23,866 nt of DNA from contig NW_003124900.1 of the NCBI RefSeq assembly GCF_000003605.2, forward strand, positions 47,605-71,470, in the 5' to 3' direction. Every line of letters starts with the position of its first letter. Position 1 is the first letter of the stretch. This DNA comes from Saccoglossus kowalevskii. Its lineage: Eukaryota > Hemichordata > Enteropneusta > Harrimaniidae. The translations under genes and the position numbers were made by a program. The notes below the pieces were generated by a model. The model did no database searches and was not told the DNA's origin. It saw only the letters and a program-made list of their open reading frames with translations. Shown here piece by piece: positions 11,601-19,025 of this stretch.

Positions 11601-14600
11601 TGACAAAGAGAAATTATTATAGACAAATTTACTTTGAAAATATACAAAGTTAGGTGGTCTTCATGGCACCTTAACTAACACTAATTTATACTATGATTTC
11701 AGTTATCCATACATTGATTTCTATTGTAGATTCCCAAAAGCAATACTCTCCTCCATCATCAAATGACCCAAGATATGCACAAGTTCAGAGGTCACAGAAG
11801 AGAGCAACTCCAACCCCACCACCGCCTCCGGAGTTTGGTGGCATGGCAACCTATTCACCGAGAAACAGCCAGGACTCGGGGTCCTTGAATAGCAACCCTT
11901 GTATTAGTGAGCATGATGAAAGTATCGTACCATTGGAATCTGACGCACCAACACTGCCGATGCGAGGTTATGTTAGGTGAGTTTGATGATTCTTTTAATA
12001 AAACGTTTTTCATAACACGTAAATTTATTTAAATGAGGACGATGCCTTCAAAATTACAATGATTTTATAACCAATCATACTATACAATACTTTATTTTAG
12101 CTGGAATTAATTAATTTGTATGGAATTTATTTTCACTGATTGTTGATGAGTTAAATGTGAAATATAGGAAAAAACATGTATTCGCTGGATTTTACTTTCA
12201 TTTTTAGCGAAAGTAGCGAAAATAAATTCCAAGCGAAAATAAAGTATTCTACAGTAGTTCAATAAAATGCAATCAAGCACACTACTAATCATGCTGAAAC
12301 ATTGTTTGTTGTTTGTTTTTTCTCCAGTGATCTAGAAATGTATTCTGACATGACTGGGTCGAGGACTTCGCTCAACTCAAGGTCATCAGTTTCAGACAAA
12401 ATTCAGAGTTTTGGAAAAGCTGCCAAAAAACGTTTCCATTCTTTGAGACGCGCAGTTAGTTTGGACCGACTGGATAATAAGGGTCATAGGTCAGACCAGA
12501 TTTATGACACACCTAAGGTGAGATTTAATAATCTGCTATTTATTGTCCAGGGCACTCTTGTATGTGATACTGTGCCTATTTCATTGTCCCTGAACTTGCT
12601 TATTTGTTACATTTGCACAGAATATGCGCATGTGTTCTCGTGCCCCCAAAATGCATATACCGTATTACCCCGGGCACGCGCCCAGGGGCCTGAACGTACA
12701 AAATCGGGGAAAATTGGGGGTGGGCGCTTACCCGAGGACCACCCCAAAAAAGATTTTAAAAAGTTGTTTTTGTGATCGTATGATAAGGTCAAATAAAGGA
12801 ATGCTTTCGTACACTTTGTACACGTACTTATTTCTTGATTTATGCGAGGTTTCAATAAACGTGAGCACTCGGTCAAGATCTGTGGGAACACTAAGACACA
12901 GGGTCGAATTTCAAGAATAAAACTTGTTTTATGTCAGCGAATGAAGTTGTATTACTCACTGAAATTGACTACAAACTATGGTAAATATTGTTATCAATGC
13001 ACGGTTACATTTTTAGTAACCGTGATCAGTGCAAGTCGAAACGGCCGAGAAAAAACTACCGCTTGTAATCCAAGAAGGCGATGACCTAGTTAGCATAATT
13101 TTGTTCACGCACGTATTGATACATCGCATCGTAATTACTGAAGAATAGCAGACAGGGTTATGAAACAAATAAACCTTTTATTACTGATGTGAAATGTTTA
13201 CAAACTATTGTGAATACATAAACATATCCAAATGGCGATACATAAAAAACAGACTGAAAATAAACTCTGGTCGACCTCATTAACATGATTTATTCACGCA
13301 CCCACACACACACAAGACAAAATTATGATGCAACAAGTTCCCATCGTCGGCATGCCTCATTATGGTTATCGTAATGGACTTGAGGTCGGCAAAATGTGTT
13401 TTTCTCCAACGACAGAAAAATAATCCACATGACCGTAATGCCATAGCTGTGATGAGGGATGGAAAGAAAGTAGCAATGTCTCAAAAGTGCTAGCTCCCGT
13501 TCACAGTCAGCTGGCATCGGTGTCGCTGGGTGTATATAATAGAGGGAAGTTGTGCAACCAAATTTGCCGAGTTCGCAGTTTTTCGCCGATAAAAAAATAA
13601 CTAAGGCAAAAACTCACGGTTTTTCAGCATTTTTGTAATAAAGACATTATCCTCTATCAATAATCCGCCCCAAATAGAAACATTTCCACTAATTCTTGTG
13701 TTTTTTCGACGTTTTTTGAAAAACCTGCGATTAGGCTGCGAAAGTAGAACATTCCGGAGGGGGTGAAACGGAAGAGCCAAACTTAACGCGTAAAAATAGA
13801 ACGCGTATTTTGACCTCTACGTGGCCAACCAATGGCTGGACACGGATACGTTTTTGGTCGTTGCCAAAGAGCCTCGCGTCCATCGCCTGGCGATGCTCTT
13901 CCAATGAGTTTTTACGTAAAAACACAAACAAAACGGCCCTTTTCAGGGCCACCACACACTCCAAAAAGAGAACTACCGTAACAAACACACTGTTTAAATA
14001 AATCAAACGCGTTCGTTTTTGACAAATACAACTTTATTGTTGACCTAATTCTTGGCTAAAAATCACCCTGGGCGTTTAACCGAGGATGTCCCCAACATGT
14101 AACTTTTGTGAAAACAGGGGGGTGGGCGCTTGCCCAGGGAGGGGCGCGTGCCCGGGGTAATACGGTACATTCATTTGCCCCATTTGCATACATGTATATA
14201 TTATGTTATCTCCCAAACATTTATGTACATTCTAATGATGTAGCCCCAAACATGCATATGTATTTCATTGGCCCAGAATATGCATAATGTATTCTATTGG
14301 TCCCAAACATACATATACATTCTGTTAAGCCCAGAATATTCATATATGTATTCTATTGGCTCCAATGATGCATATATATATTTTTAATCGGCCCAAAATA
14401 TGCATATGTTTTCTATTCGGCCCAAAACATTCATGTACATTTCATTTGCCCAGAATATGCATATACACTCCATTGGCCCCAAACATGCATATGTATTCCA
14501 TTGGCTTAGAATATGCATAATGTATTCTATTGGCCCAAACATGCATTTACATTCCATTGGCCCAGAATATGCCTATGTTGTGGCATTTGCAATTATAGTT

Positions 14601-16124
14601 TTAACTTGAAATTGAATCACTATATGCCATTGTGGAATCGGTTCAAATACAGCGCTTTGTAGTCATAAGTTTTAAGAAAACATATAGGTCAAAGGTCAAT
14701 TGTGTACATTCCAACACATTGGATGACTTGTACCACACGACTCTGAAATATGTTAAAACAATTTGCATGCAAAATATGTATCATATTTTCAATAAATTTG
14801 TCATAATTTTTTCAGATGAAAAAGTCTCCATCTCTGAGATCGCTGACAAGTCGTATTGGTAGACGGAAAGAAAGTGATTATGACAGTTTTTATCAAAATG
14901 AACGAATGAAACAAGAGAAAAAGATGCAGCAGTAAGTTGTTTGTCTGTCCATCTGTCCATGTCTTATTCTTTAGCATTGATTTACCTGTATAGCATTATT
15001 TATCTGTGTTTGTGTCTGTCTATCCCTTCCTGAGAAGGTAACTCAGCTAACGAGGGAGATGCTGCATTTAGACATATTCTATAATTAGTGATCACAGTTA
15101 GTAAAACACTATCAATTTTAATTATAACAAGATGCCCCATAGTTTTGATGTTTGAAATATGTATTATTTCAGACATTTTTGCAACATGGTAAAATAAATA
15201 AAACAAAATTGTGACCTAGGCTGGTCAGTTGTAACCTCAAAAATGAGAAGTTAATACGCTCGTTCATGCATTTCTTGAAGTCTAAATTTCTTGATTGAGC
15301 ACGAATAGCCCTTGCATCATTCTGTGATTATAATCTGATTGGTCGTTAGATGTAACCTTTGACCTAGAGGGTAGTTTGGCACTTTATATTCATCACAAGC
15401 ATTTCCCATCCCGTCCCTCTGTTATTGCGCAATTGCTGTTTGTCTGTCCTATCATCAATAGTTTGTCTGTCTGTGTGTCTGCCTTTGTCTTTTTCGCGGT
15501 GTTGATTTACAACTATAGTTGTGTATCTATTTCAGAAGACCGGGGAGTGCACGTAGTGACAGGTCAATATCATCTAGAAAGAGTACAACATCATCAGTGA
15601 CATCACCAAATCATCTACGAAAAGTTGGGAGGATTTTGAAAAGTAACGTGGACGGAACTCTGATTATTGAGTTAGTCAAACCGCCAAGTGGCCCGTTTGG
15701 GTTCTATATTGCAAGGGGAAATGAAAAATTTGGTCGAGGTAAGTTATTATTGGTTAATATTCAGCGAAAGTTATTGTAGTGTTTGCTATTATAGAGTAAA
15801 GGTATATCCTGATAAATTCGGTCTGCTAATTTGTGATGCTCATATCTCGATACTACTGATACGCTGCCCTCTAGTGTCTGATAGGTGTTAATTTCTTGAC
15901 CAATGTCTGTGTTTCTTATTTCTTAAGGTATTTTCATATCTCGAATGAGTGATGGATATCCTGAAAAAATGTTTGCTGGATTAATGGGAATTGGAGACGA
16001 AATTCTAGAAATCAACGGTACTTCTCTTGTGAAGAAGACGCTTGATGATGTGTATGATGCGATGGCTGATCGGGATAGACTTGTCCTCAAAATCATGCCG
16101 TTGCTTTCGAGAAAGGACTGGTGA
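5515..16124 (+). CDS. Predicted scaffold protein with C-terminal PDZ domain (eight exons, 674 aa)
   Basis: This gene model joins 5515-5606, 7440-7601, 9352-10169, 11730-11976, 12328-12517, 14816-14931, 15536-15738 and 15928-16124. Every intron is GT...AG and the phases (2,2,1,2,0,2,1) match across every junction, which strongly supports the model. Residues 1-570 are polar and low in hydrophobic residues: a His-rich patch (127-137), an acidic patch (206-215), a Pro-rich TPTPPPPPEF tract (384-393) and a basic SFGKAAKKRFHSLRRAVSLD stretch (467-486). Six tyrosines sit in SH2-ligand-like contexts (238, 264, 294, 314, 373, 499). The PDZ domain covers about 573-668, with binding loop GPFGF (594-598) and GDEILEING (632-640). 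Its GIFISRM strand and spacing recall the PAR6-type PDZ. No kinase, SH3, GuK or membrane segment is seen, so I infer a cytoplasmic adaptor. A KIAA1614-like identity is a guess from memory of a C-terminal PDZ, not established. Confidence 0.85.
5607..7439 (+). other. Intron 1 of the PDZ gene
   Basis: The intron runs from GTAAGA to TTCTCTTGTCAG, phase 2. It is AT-rich and contains the foldback element at 6267-6654. It also has a 10-bp hairpin (CAAAGACACT / AGTGTCTTTG) near 7278-7310. No other coding segment is supportable. Confidence 0.6.
6267..6654. mobile_element. Foldback/MITE-like element of about 390 bp
   Basis: The 43-bp ends (6267-6309 and 6612-6654) are inverted copies at roughly 80% identity. 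They share GTTCTCACTGG, an AAACTC(G/A)ATCCGGATC core and a GAG end. Inverted similarity continues inwards: GCCGAAATC near 6332 and its complement GATTTCGGC near 6538. The two open frames inside, one on each strand, both read SIRIE because they lie on the two arms, so they are not genes. I see no clear target-site duplication and no transposase, so this is a non-autonomous DNA transposon of unknown superfamily. Confidence 0.7.
7440..7601 (+). CDS. PDZ gene exon 2 (residues 31-85)
   Basis: The exon follows a good polypyrimidine tract and CAG. It reads SGHTPNGSRQEALKILQKKR, a short charged segment that could form a helix, then a Gly/His/Asn-rich stretch, and ends at GTATGT (7602). The split codon AG+A restores Arg85 with exon 3. 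No domain is recognised. Confidence 0.8.
7602..9351 (+). other. Intron 2 of the PDZ gene
   Basis: The intron runs from GTATGT to TTTTTCCTGAATAG, phase 2. It is strongly AT-rich with no coding segment or clear repeat. A CCATGATGTCTGAAGTTC-containing stretch near 8992 loosely resembles sequence near 256, but too weakly to call a repeat. Confidence 0.6.
9352..10169 (+). CDS. PDZ gene exon 3 (residues 85-358), large polar exon
   Basis: This is the longest exon, open for all 818 bases. It encodes a Ser/Asn/Arg/His-rich, probably disordered region. Visible elements are a His cluster (NHHDNHHHSNH, 127-137), basic KPKPRRKTSKPK (192-203), acidic DYFDDDVFEQ (206-215) and four tyrosine motifs: YADM (238), YKET (264), YEEL (294), YTEV (314). 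Two of them are preceded by Asn-Pro. The donor is CAG|GTGAGT, phase 1. Codon content is clearly less AT-rich than the flanking introns, as expected for true coding sequence. Confidence 0.9.
10470..10870. repeat. Diverged repeats with ATGGCCG / CGGCCAT motifs
   Basis: Three related blocks are seen: AAGATGGCCGAATGGCGGCC at 10537, AAGATGGCCGACTAGTGGTC at 10717, and the decayed AAAATGGTCAACTACTGACA at 10840. An AGATCTTG...CATAT motif precedes the first two (about 10471 and 10613). The spacing (about 180, then 123) is uneven, so these are old, eroded tandem copies. The central motif is itself partly palindromic. Confidence 0.55.
11286..11302 (-). promoter_or_regulatory. CTCF-like motif
   Basis: Read on the minus strand this is TGCCACTAGAGGGCGCC, a near-ideal match to the vertebrate CTCF core (CCASYAGRKGGC plus flanks). 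CTCF is conserved through Bilateria with a similar motif. The same string can occur inside interspersed repeats, so occupancy is not implied. Confidence 0.4.
11730..11976 (+). CDS. PDZ gene exon 4 (residues 358-440), Pro-rich
   Basis: The exon begins DSQKQYSPPSSNDPRYAQV, contains TPTPPPPPEFGG (384-395) and ends before GTGAGT (11977) in phase 2. The poly-Pro tract is a possible SH3/EVH1/profilin ligand. Tyr373 (YAQV) is another SH2-ligand-like site. The 3' part is Ser/Asp/Glu-rich. Confidence 0.9.
11977..12327 (+). other. Intron 4 of the PDZ gene
   Basis: This is a short phase-2 intron, from GTGAGT to TTTTTTCTCCAG. Most of it is a nested inverted repeat (12087-12250). Confidence 0.75.
12087..12250. 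repeat. Nested inverted repeat (foldback)
   Basis: The left arm has AATACTTTATTTT, then GGAATTTATTTTC (12121-12133). The right arm has their complements in mirrored order: GAAAATAAATTCC (12218-12230), then AAAATAAAGTATT. The whole could fold on itself and resembles a small MITE. Internal TTAGCGAAAGTAGCGAAAAT is a short tandem of AGCGAAA. Confidence 0.6.
12328..12517 (+). CDS. PDZ gene exon 5 (residues 440-503), basic segment
   Basis: The exon reads SDLEMYSDMTGSRTSLNSRS, then SFGKAAKKRFHSLRRAVSLD, and ends QIYDTPK at GTGAGA (12518), phase 0. KKRFHSLRRAVSLDRL is an amphipathic basic stretch that could bind membrane phosphoinositides or 14-3-3 if Ser484 (R-x-x-S) is phosphorylated; that is inference. 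Tyr499 (YDTP) fits the pYxxP ligand of Crk/Abl-type SH2 domains. Confidence 0.9.
12616..12657 (+). repeat. Minisatellite, left remnant
   Basis: CAGAATATGCGCATGTGTTC and CCCCCAAAATGCATA are recognisable units of the array that resumes at 14168. The transposon has split a unit: AAAATGCATATA on the left continues as TACATTCATTTGCCCC on the right. Confidence 0.7.
13000..13024. repeat. 9-bp perfect hairpin inside the transposon
   Basis: CACGGTTAC (13000-13008) and GTAACCGTG (13016-13024) are exact complements around a 7-nt loop. It may be a protein-binding or structural site of the element. Nothing more can be said. Confidence 0.5.
13350..13510 (+). pseudogene. Frameshifted HIRAN-domain relic within the transposon
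   Basis: The frame 13395-13493 reads NNPHDRNAIAVMRDGKKVA (from 13419), which matches the signature N-P-x-D-x-N-A-I-A-V of HIRAN domains, then runs into TAG. A preceding frame supplies VGKMC (near 13385), like the VGExLxC that comes before this motif in family members. A following frame (13478 on) reads VSKVLAPV where family members read H-V/L-P-x-x-(L/I)-A-P. At least two frameshifts are therefore needed to read through, and the domain is dead. HIRAN is a DNA-end-binding fold (as in HLTF) and is also carried by animal transposon proteins. Confidence 0.6.
13935..13972 (+). promoter_or_regulatory. Histone-mRNA-type 3' stem-loop with purine-rich downstream element
   Basis: GGCCCT-TTTC-AGGGCC (13935-13950) is a 6-bp stem with a 4-nt loop, identical in form to the replication-dependent histone 3' stem-loop (GG-YYY-TTTC-type, loop UUUC). 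The 5' flank AACAAAAC and 3' flank ACCACACA also match. A purine-rich AAAAAGAGAA follows about 12 nt later, where the U7 snRNA-binding element lies in true histone genes. No histone coding sequence precedes it. A short frame (about 13803-13906, stop TGA at 13904) ends about 30 nt upstream, the usual stop-to-stem-loop distance, but its product is not a histone. Confidence 0.7.
14168..14590 (+). repeat. Minisatellite, about 30-bp unit, right block
   Basis: About 14 diverged units alternate between CCCAGAATATGCATAATGTA...TATTGG and CCCAAACATGCATATACATT...ATTGG types, suggesting a roughly 60-bp higher-order pair. Because 30 is a multiple of three, one frame stays open and gives a repeated decapeptide-like shadow. 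It has no coding support. Confidence 0.85.
14816..14931 (+). CDS. PDZ gene exon 6 (residues 504-542)
   Basis: After TTTTTTCAG the exon reads MKKSPSLRSLTSRIGRRKES, then an acidic/aromatic DYDSFYQNERMKQEKKMQ, and ends at GTAAGT (14932) in phase 2. It is basic and Ser-rich, with another possible helix at the end. Its internal ATG at 14816 is not needed as a start. Confidence 0.9.
14932..15535 (+). other. Intron 6 of the PDZ gene
   Basis: The intron runs from GTAAGT to TGTGTATCTATTTCAG, phase 2. It is unremarkable, with a (T)CTGTCTGT-rich pyrimidine stretch near 15437-15482. Confidence 0.7.
15536..15738 (+). CDS. PDZ gene exon 7 (residues 542-610), first half of the PDZ domain
   Basis: A Ser/Arg-rich linker (RPGSARSDRSISSRKSTTSS) leads into RKVGRILKSNVDGTLIIELV, then KPPSGPFGFYIARGNEKFGR, which supplies PDZ strands A and B and the carboxylate-binding loop (P-F-G-F, 595-598). 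The exon ends one base into Gly610 at GTAAGT. An intron inside a PDZ domain just before the GIFI strand is common in the family. Confidence 0.95.
15739..15927 (+). other. Intron 7 of the PDZ gene
   Basis: The intron is 189 bases, from GTAAGT to TTTCTTATTTCTTAAG, phase 1. It contains a second CTCF-like motif (15863-15881). Confidence 0.85.
15863..15881 (-). promoter_or_regulatory. Second CTCF-like motif
   Basis: On the minus strand this reads TCAGACACTAGAGGGCAGC, fitting the CTCF core CACTAGAGGGCAG. It has the same orientation as the motif at 11286. As before, binding is not shown. Confidence 0.35.
15928..16124 (+). CDS. PDZ gene exon 8 (residues 610-674), rest of the PDZ domain and stop
   Basis: The exon reads GIFISRMSDGYPEKMFAGLM, then GIGDEILEINGTSLVKKTLD, then a helix (DVYDAMADRD) and the last strand LVLKIMPLLSRKDW before TGA (16122-16124). 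This completes strands C-F and helix B of the PDZ fold. The residue at the start of helix B is near Thr647/Leu648 rather than His, which argues against a strict class I ligand preference. The protein ends about six residues after the domain. Confidence 0.95.
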
Positions 16125-16170
16125 TTGTAACCTCATCTCCACTGCAAACTGAGCCATAGTTTGTTTGTTT

Positions 16171-16176
16171 ATTAAA
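16171..16176 (+). terminator. Candidate poly(A) signal of the PDZ gene
   Basis: ATTAAA, the commonest variant of AATAAA, lies 47 bases after the stop. It is followed 20-25 bases later by a CA-containing site and a T-rich GGTTTTATTAGTGG stretch. No AATAAA occurs before about 17000, so a short 3' UTR is plausible, but a longer one cannot be excluded. Confidence 0.35.
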
Positions 16177-17194
16177 TCAAGTACATATTTCATTTCCACA
16201 ATGCAGGTTTTATTAGTGGAACAAAATGTGGTGGAATTATCTATTGGAATATGCGTGGGCTGTTCAACTCAGAACTTTGGTAAAACATCTACGAAGTGTT
16301 TTTATGACTTTCGTTAAGGGTACCCATGTACACATGTCATGTATGTGCACTACAAAAAGAGATAATACTGTAATGTAGAAGTTAAGGTAGCAGTTAACAG
16401 GGGTAAAATATGTAAATTGATCTGTGATTCAAACATTCTCCAATGGTACCTTAGCATGCTACAATAATAACCATCTGAACGCTGAGAATGTCTAAAGGAT
16501 TACCTGACGGCCAATTTCGTTACTGTCATTTTTTACTATTCTGTTTATTGAAGACACTGTTTTGTAACACTTCCAGTCACGCGAATTACCTGTGAATTAC
16601 ACAGTACGTTCTTGACTTTCTCGCCCAAATTTTTTCAGCACTTTGTATTGTTCTATCTTTTTGGAAATGAATCCTAATTTTGAAACCAATACACAAAATT
16701 TGAGTCAATTCTCCCAATCTTCTAAAGGAAATTGCAGACTATAAATGGTACTATTTTGTGAATTTGTGATGGAAAGAGGAACCCGGTGGTGAAAGGGTTA
16801 ACGGTGTACGTTAGGGCTCACTAGCGAAATTGGTCAATAGGTAACCTCTAAGAGAAACATTGGTGTTACGTATCCACTACTGTATTCATCTAAACCTAAA
16901 AGTTTCTAATGATGTTATAAGTTGTTTTAGTAGCATGCTTTACTTTTAGAAAATATCTGAATCTCAACATTTTTTTGTGACCCATTTCATTCTGAGCACA
17001 GTAAGTAATAATCGCTTTAAGGTGGTGTTAAATCTAAAATATTTTTATCATTTTCTTTTAACTTATTCTCTATTTTACTGTACATATGGATTTTTTGTCT
17101 GCAACTTTATTTATGTCTGCGTATTTATTTGTAATTGTTTCAAAATGCTTTCCATTCTTGATGTAAATGAAATTATCTTCAGAATAACAATTGT

Positions 17195-17242
17195 GGATTC
17201 AAAAGGGAATCTGGATCTGGATTCAAAGGGGAATCTGGATCT
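17195..17242 (+). repeat. 24-bp tandem duplication
   Basis: GGATTCAAAAGGGAATCTGG (plus ATCT) is followed at once by a second copy with a single A-to-G change. The duplication is in frame within a 106-codon open frame, but that frame has no other sign of coding. Confidence 0.85.
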
Positions 17243-17492
17243 GAGGATAACTTCAGCACTGTACAAATCAGTAGCTTTACTTTTAGAAGAAATGTGAATG
17301 TGGATTTAATTTGTTTTTCTCTATTTTTCATACCGGTATCCAAGGATTTTATAAGATGACAGTGTGATACAGGATGAAAACCCAAAAAGGACTTTATTTT
17401 ATGCTTGAATTTCTCTTTTCATAGTTCGATGTCGAAATAAGGATCTTTCCGAAGGGGAATACAGCATTGAGTTACCATTACCAGTACTTCAC

Positions 17493-17580
17493 ATCAAAAT
17501 TGGCCATCATCAAAAGTATACAACACATTATTTTGCATTTGTTGAATACCATGGGATGTTTTAACGTCACTGTGACCTTT
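17493..17580 (+). repeat. Dispersed repeat, copy B
   Basis: TCAAAATTGGCCATCATCAA, then a shorter spacer, then TTGAATACCATGGGAT and a TAACGTCACTGTGACCTT end. The order matches copy A at 3142-3250. Confidence 0.45.
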
Positions 17581-18759
17581 GTTTGTTCCCTTTTGATCAA
17601 TCTCACACATAACGCAGGGTTTCGGAGTGAACGAAAAACAGTTCAAAAAATCGTTACACAAGCTTACTTTCTAGAATTGCTATGCATATACATGTAAGTA
17701 CATTTGTCAAAGCGCTGGTCGTGTTCATCTTGACTGTTTTTACTATTGGCTTTGCTTATTCACAAAGTGTAAATTATGTACGAATCGTGTTTTTGAACAT
17801 TCACTGCATTCTGTAATGCCATTGGCTAGAGGGATTGGTTCTTTAGTTGCCATGCCAACAACTTCCCTGGCTGCTTTCTTACTGTATTGTATTGAGTTTT
17901 TTTTTTTTAAATGCAGGGTGTATTTAGCAATGTCCATTATATATCCATCCATATGCATATTTGCTGCCCATGTATATATATATATTTGATACCAGTTTTT
18001 ATTTTAAAATTTTATTTCATTTCATAAAGTTTATTCTATTTAGGTCAGTGGTTCCATGATGAATTTGGAATTGATAAAAATTAATATTTAGCTGTAAATT
18101 TCTTCAAAGGAATTTTTTCAGTTTTGCAATCAACTTCACAATGCAGTTGAATGAATATTGTTTGTCTTGTAAAAATAAACTACCCGTACTTGAAAAATCA
18201 TTTGCCAATCAATGCAACATTCGTTGTGATTGGATAACTAGTAAGCACTATGCATGTACTGCTTCTTGTGATTCGCTATCAGGTACAGCTAAACAAGGTG
18301 AACTTATCTACTGCCAGAAAATTCCCACCAAACACCAAATTTTACTGTAATTTCTAATTTATTAAAATTGGTACAAAATTAATCGGAATAGTGTTACAAA
18401 GTGATAATATTGTGGAATGTTTCCTTATGAGGCATTATCAGTGACAGTGACAGAGCTGCTTGAGCTGTCGTTTATCGATCAAGTTGATAAAGTTTGCCCC
18501 AAACCTTTCAATCCATATCTCAAACAACATCAGAGATCCTAGTAGCTACAAATAGTTACATTTATAGTCTGCTCTTGAGATGTTGCGAACAATTTTTAAA
18601 ATTTTTTGATCAAAAACTAGAAGCGATGTCATATTTTGTCTGTATGGTCCAAAATTAAGATTGAATTCAGTGAAAATTACAAAAAATTTGAACAATTTTA
18701 CCCAAATTCAAACTAGAAAAAAAAATTGCGCTTAAAGGGTTTAATAATATAGTTTGGCA

Positions 18760-19025
18760 AGTCAACTTTTGTCATTTTGAACAAAATAACCTGCATAAAT
18801 TTATAACATATTTTGAAAATTATGATAAATTATAGAAATTCAAAAAAACAAAATGATGTTGAAATGATTAAAAAAGGTTTTAGTTCACGTCATTGACTTT
18901 GATATATTTACATTGTCTGAAAATTATAAACAAACCTTATTTTAGATGCTTCATTGCTGCCATGCTTTGAATGCCAAAATAACTTTTTGTCACTTTTTTT
19001 GAAAATAAACCTGCATAATTATTCC
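18760..19025 (+). repeat. Diverged tandem pair, period about 220 bp
   Basis: CAACTTTTGTCATTTTGAAC...AAATAACCTGCATAAATTTA (about 18763-18803) recurs as AACTTTTTGTCACTTTTTTTGAAAATAAACCTGCATAATTA (about 18981-19022). The following A/T-rich sequence is also similar. The pair is old and eroded. The family is unknown. Confidence 0.4.

Larger units (their letters stand above)
10170..11729 (+). other. Intron 3 of the PDZ gene
   Basis: The intron runs from GTGAGT to TTTCTATTGTAG, phase 1. It holds diverged repeats around 10470-10870 and a CTCF-like motif at 11286-11302. An alternative acceptor (GATTTCAG at about 11702) is in the same open frame. It would add nine codons if used with a compatible donor, since 11703-11729 is 27 bases, so alternative splicing here would keep the frame. 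Confidence 0.6.
12660..14165. mobile_element. DNA transposon, 1506 bp, 24-bp terminal inverted repeats, TA target duplication
   Basis: The left end CCGTATTACCCCGGGCACGC (12660 on) continues GCCC. The right end is its exact complement (14142-14165). TA flanks both sides (12658-12659 and 14166-14167) and the interrupted minisatellite unit is restored by removing the element plus one TA, so the boundaries are firm. Subterminal blocks such as GGGTGGGCGCTTACCCGAGG (left) and GGGTGGGCGCTTGCCCAGGG (right) repeat near the ends. No intact transposase is present. Inside lie a HIRAN-like relic and a histone-type stem-loop. The identical TIRs suggest a fairly recent, non-autonomous insertion. TA duplications occur in Tc1/mariner and some Harbinger-related (ISL2EU/PHIS) elements. 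The HIRAN relic may favour the latter, but the superfamily is not settled. Confidence 0.85.
12518..14815 (+). other. Intron 5 of the PDZ gene
   Basis: This is a phase-0 intron, from GTGAGA to TAATTTTTTCAG. Most of it is a minisatellite (12616-12657 and 14168-14590) interrupted by a DNA transposon (12660-14165). The remaining unique DNA is short. Confidence 0.75.

Noticed and set aside
13560-13934. Possible histone gene upstream of the stem-loop
   Set aside because: I translated the three forward frames just upstream of the loop and compared them by eye with the C-termini of core histones. None matches, and stops interrupt further upstream.
13731-14006. Minus-strand open frame across the transposon and the histone-type stem-loop
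   Set aside because: No similarity that I recognise, it overlaps the stem-loop on the opposite strand, and it lacks an upstream continuation.
14400-14609. Open frame with repeated ten-residue units
   Set aside because: It is the minisatellite read in one frame. The unit length is a multiple of three, so stops are avoided by repetition, not by selection.
16977-17297. 106-codon open frame with hydrophobic residues
   Set aside because: Rich in Phe/Tyr/Ile as expected from T-rich DNA, it includes a recent 24-bp duplication and has no domain or splice context.
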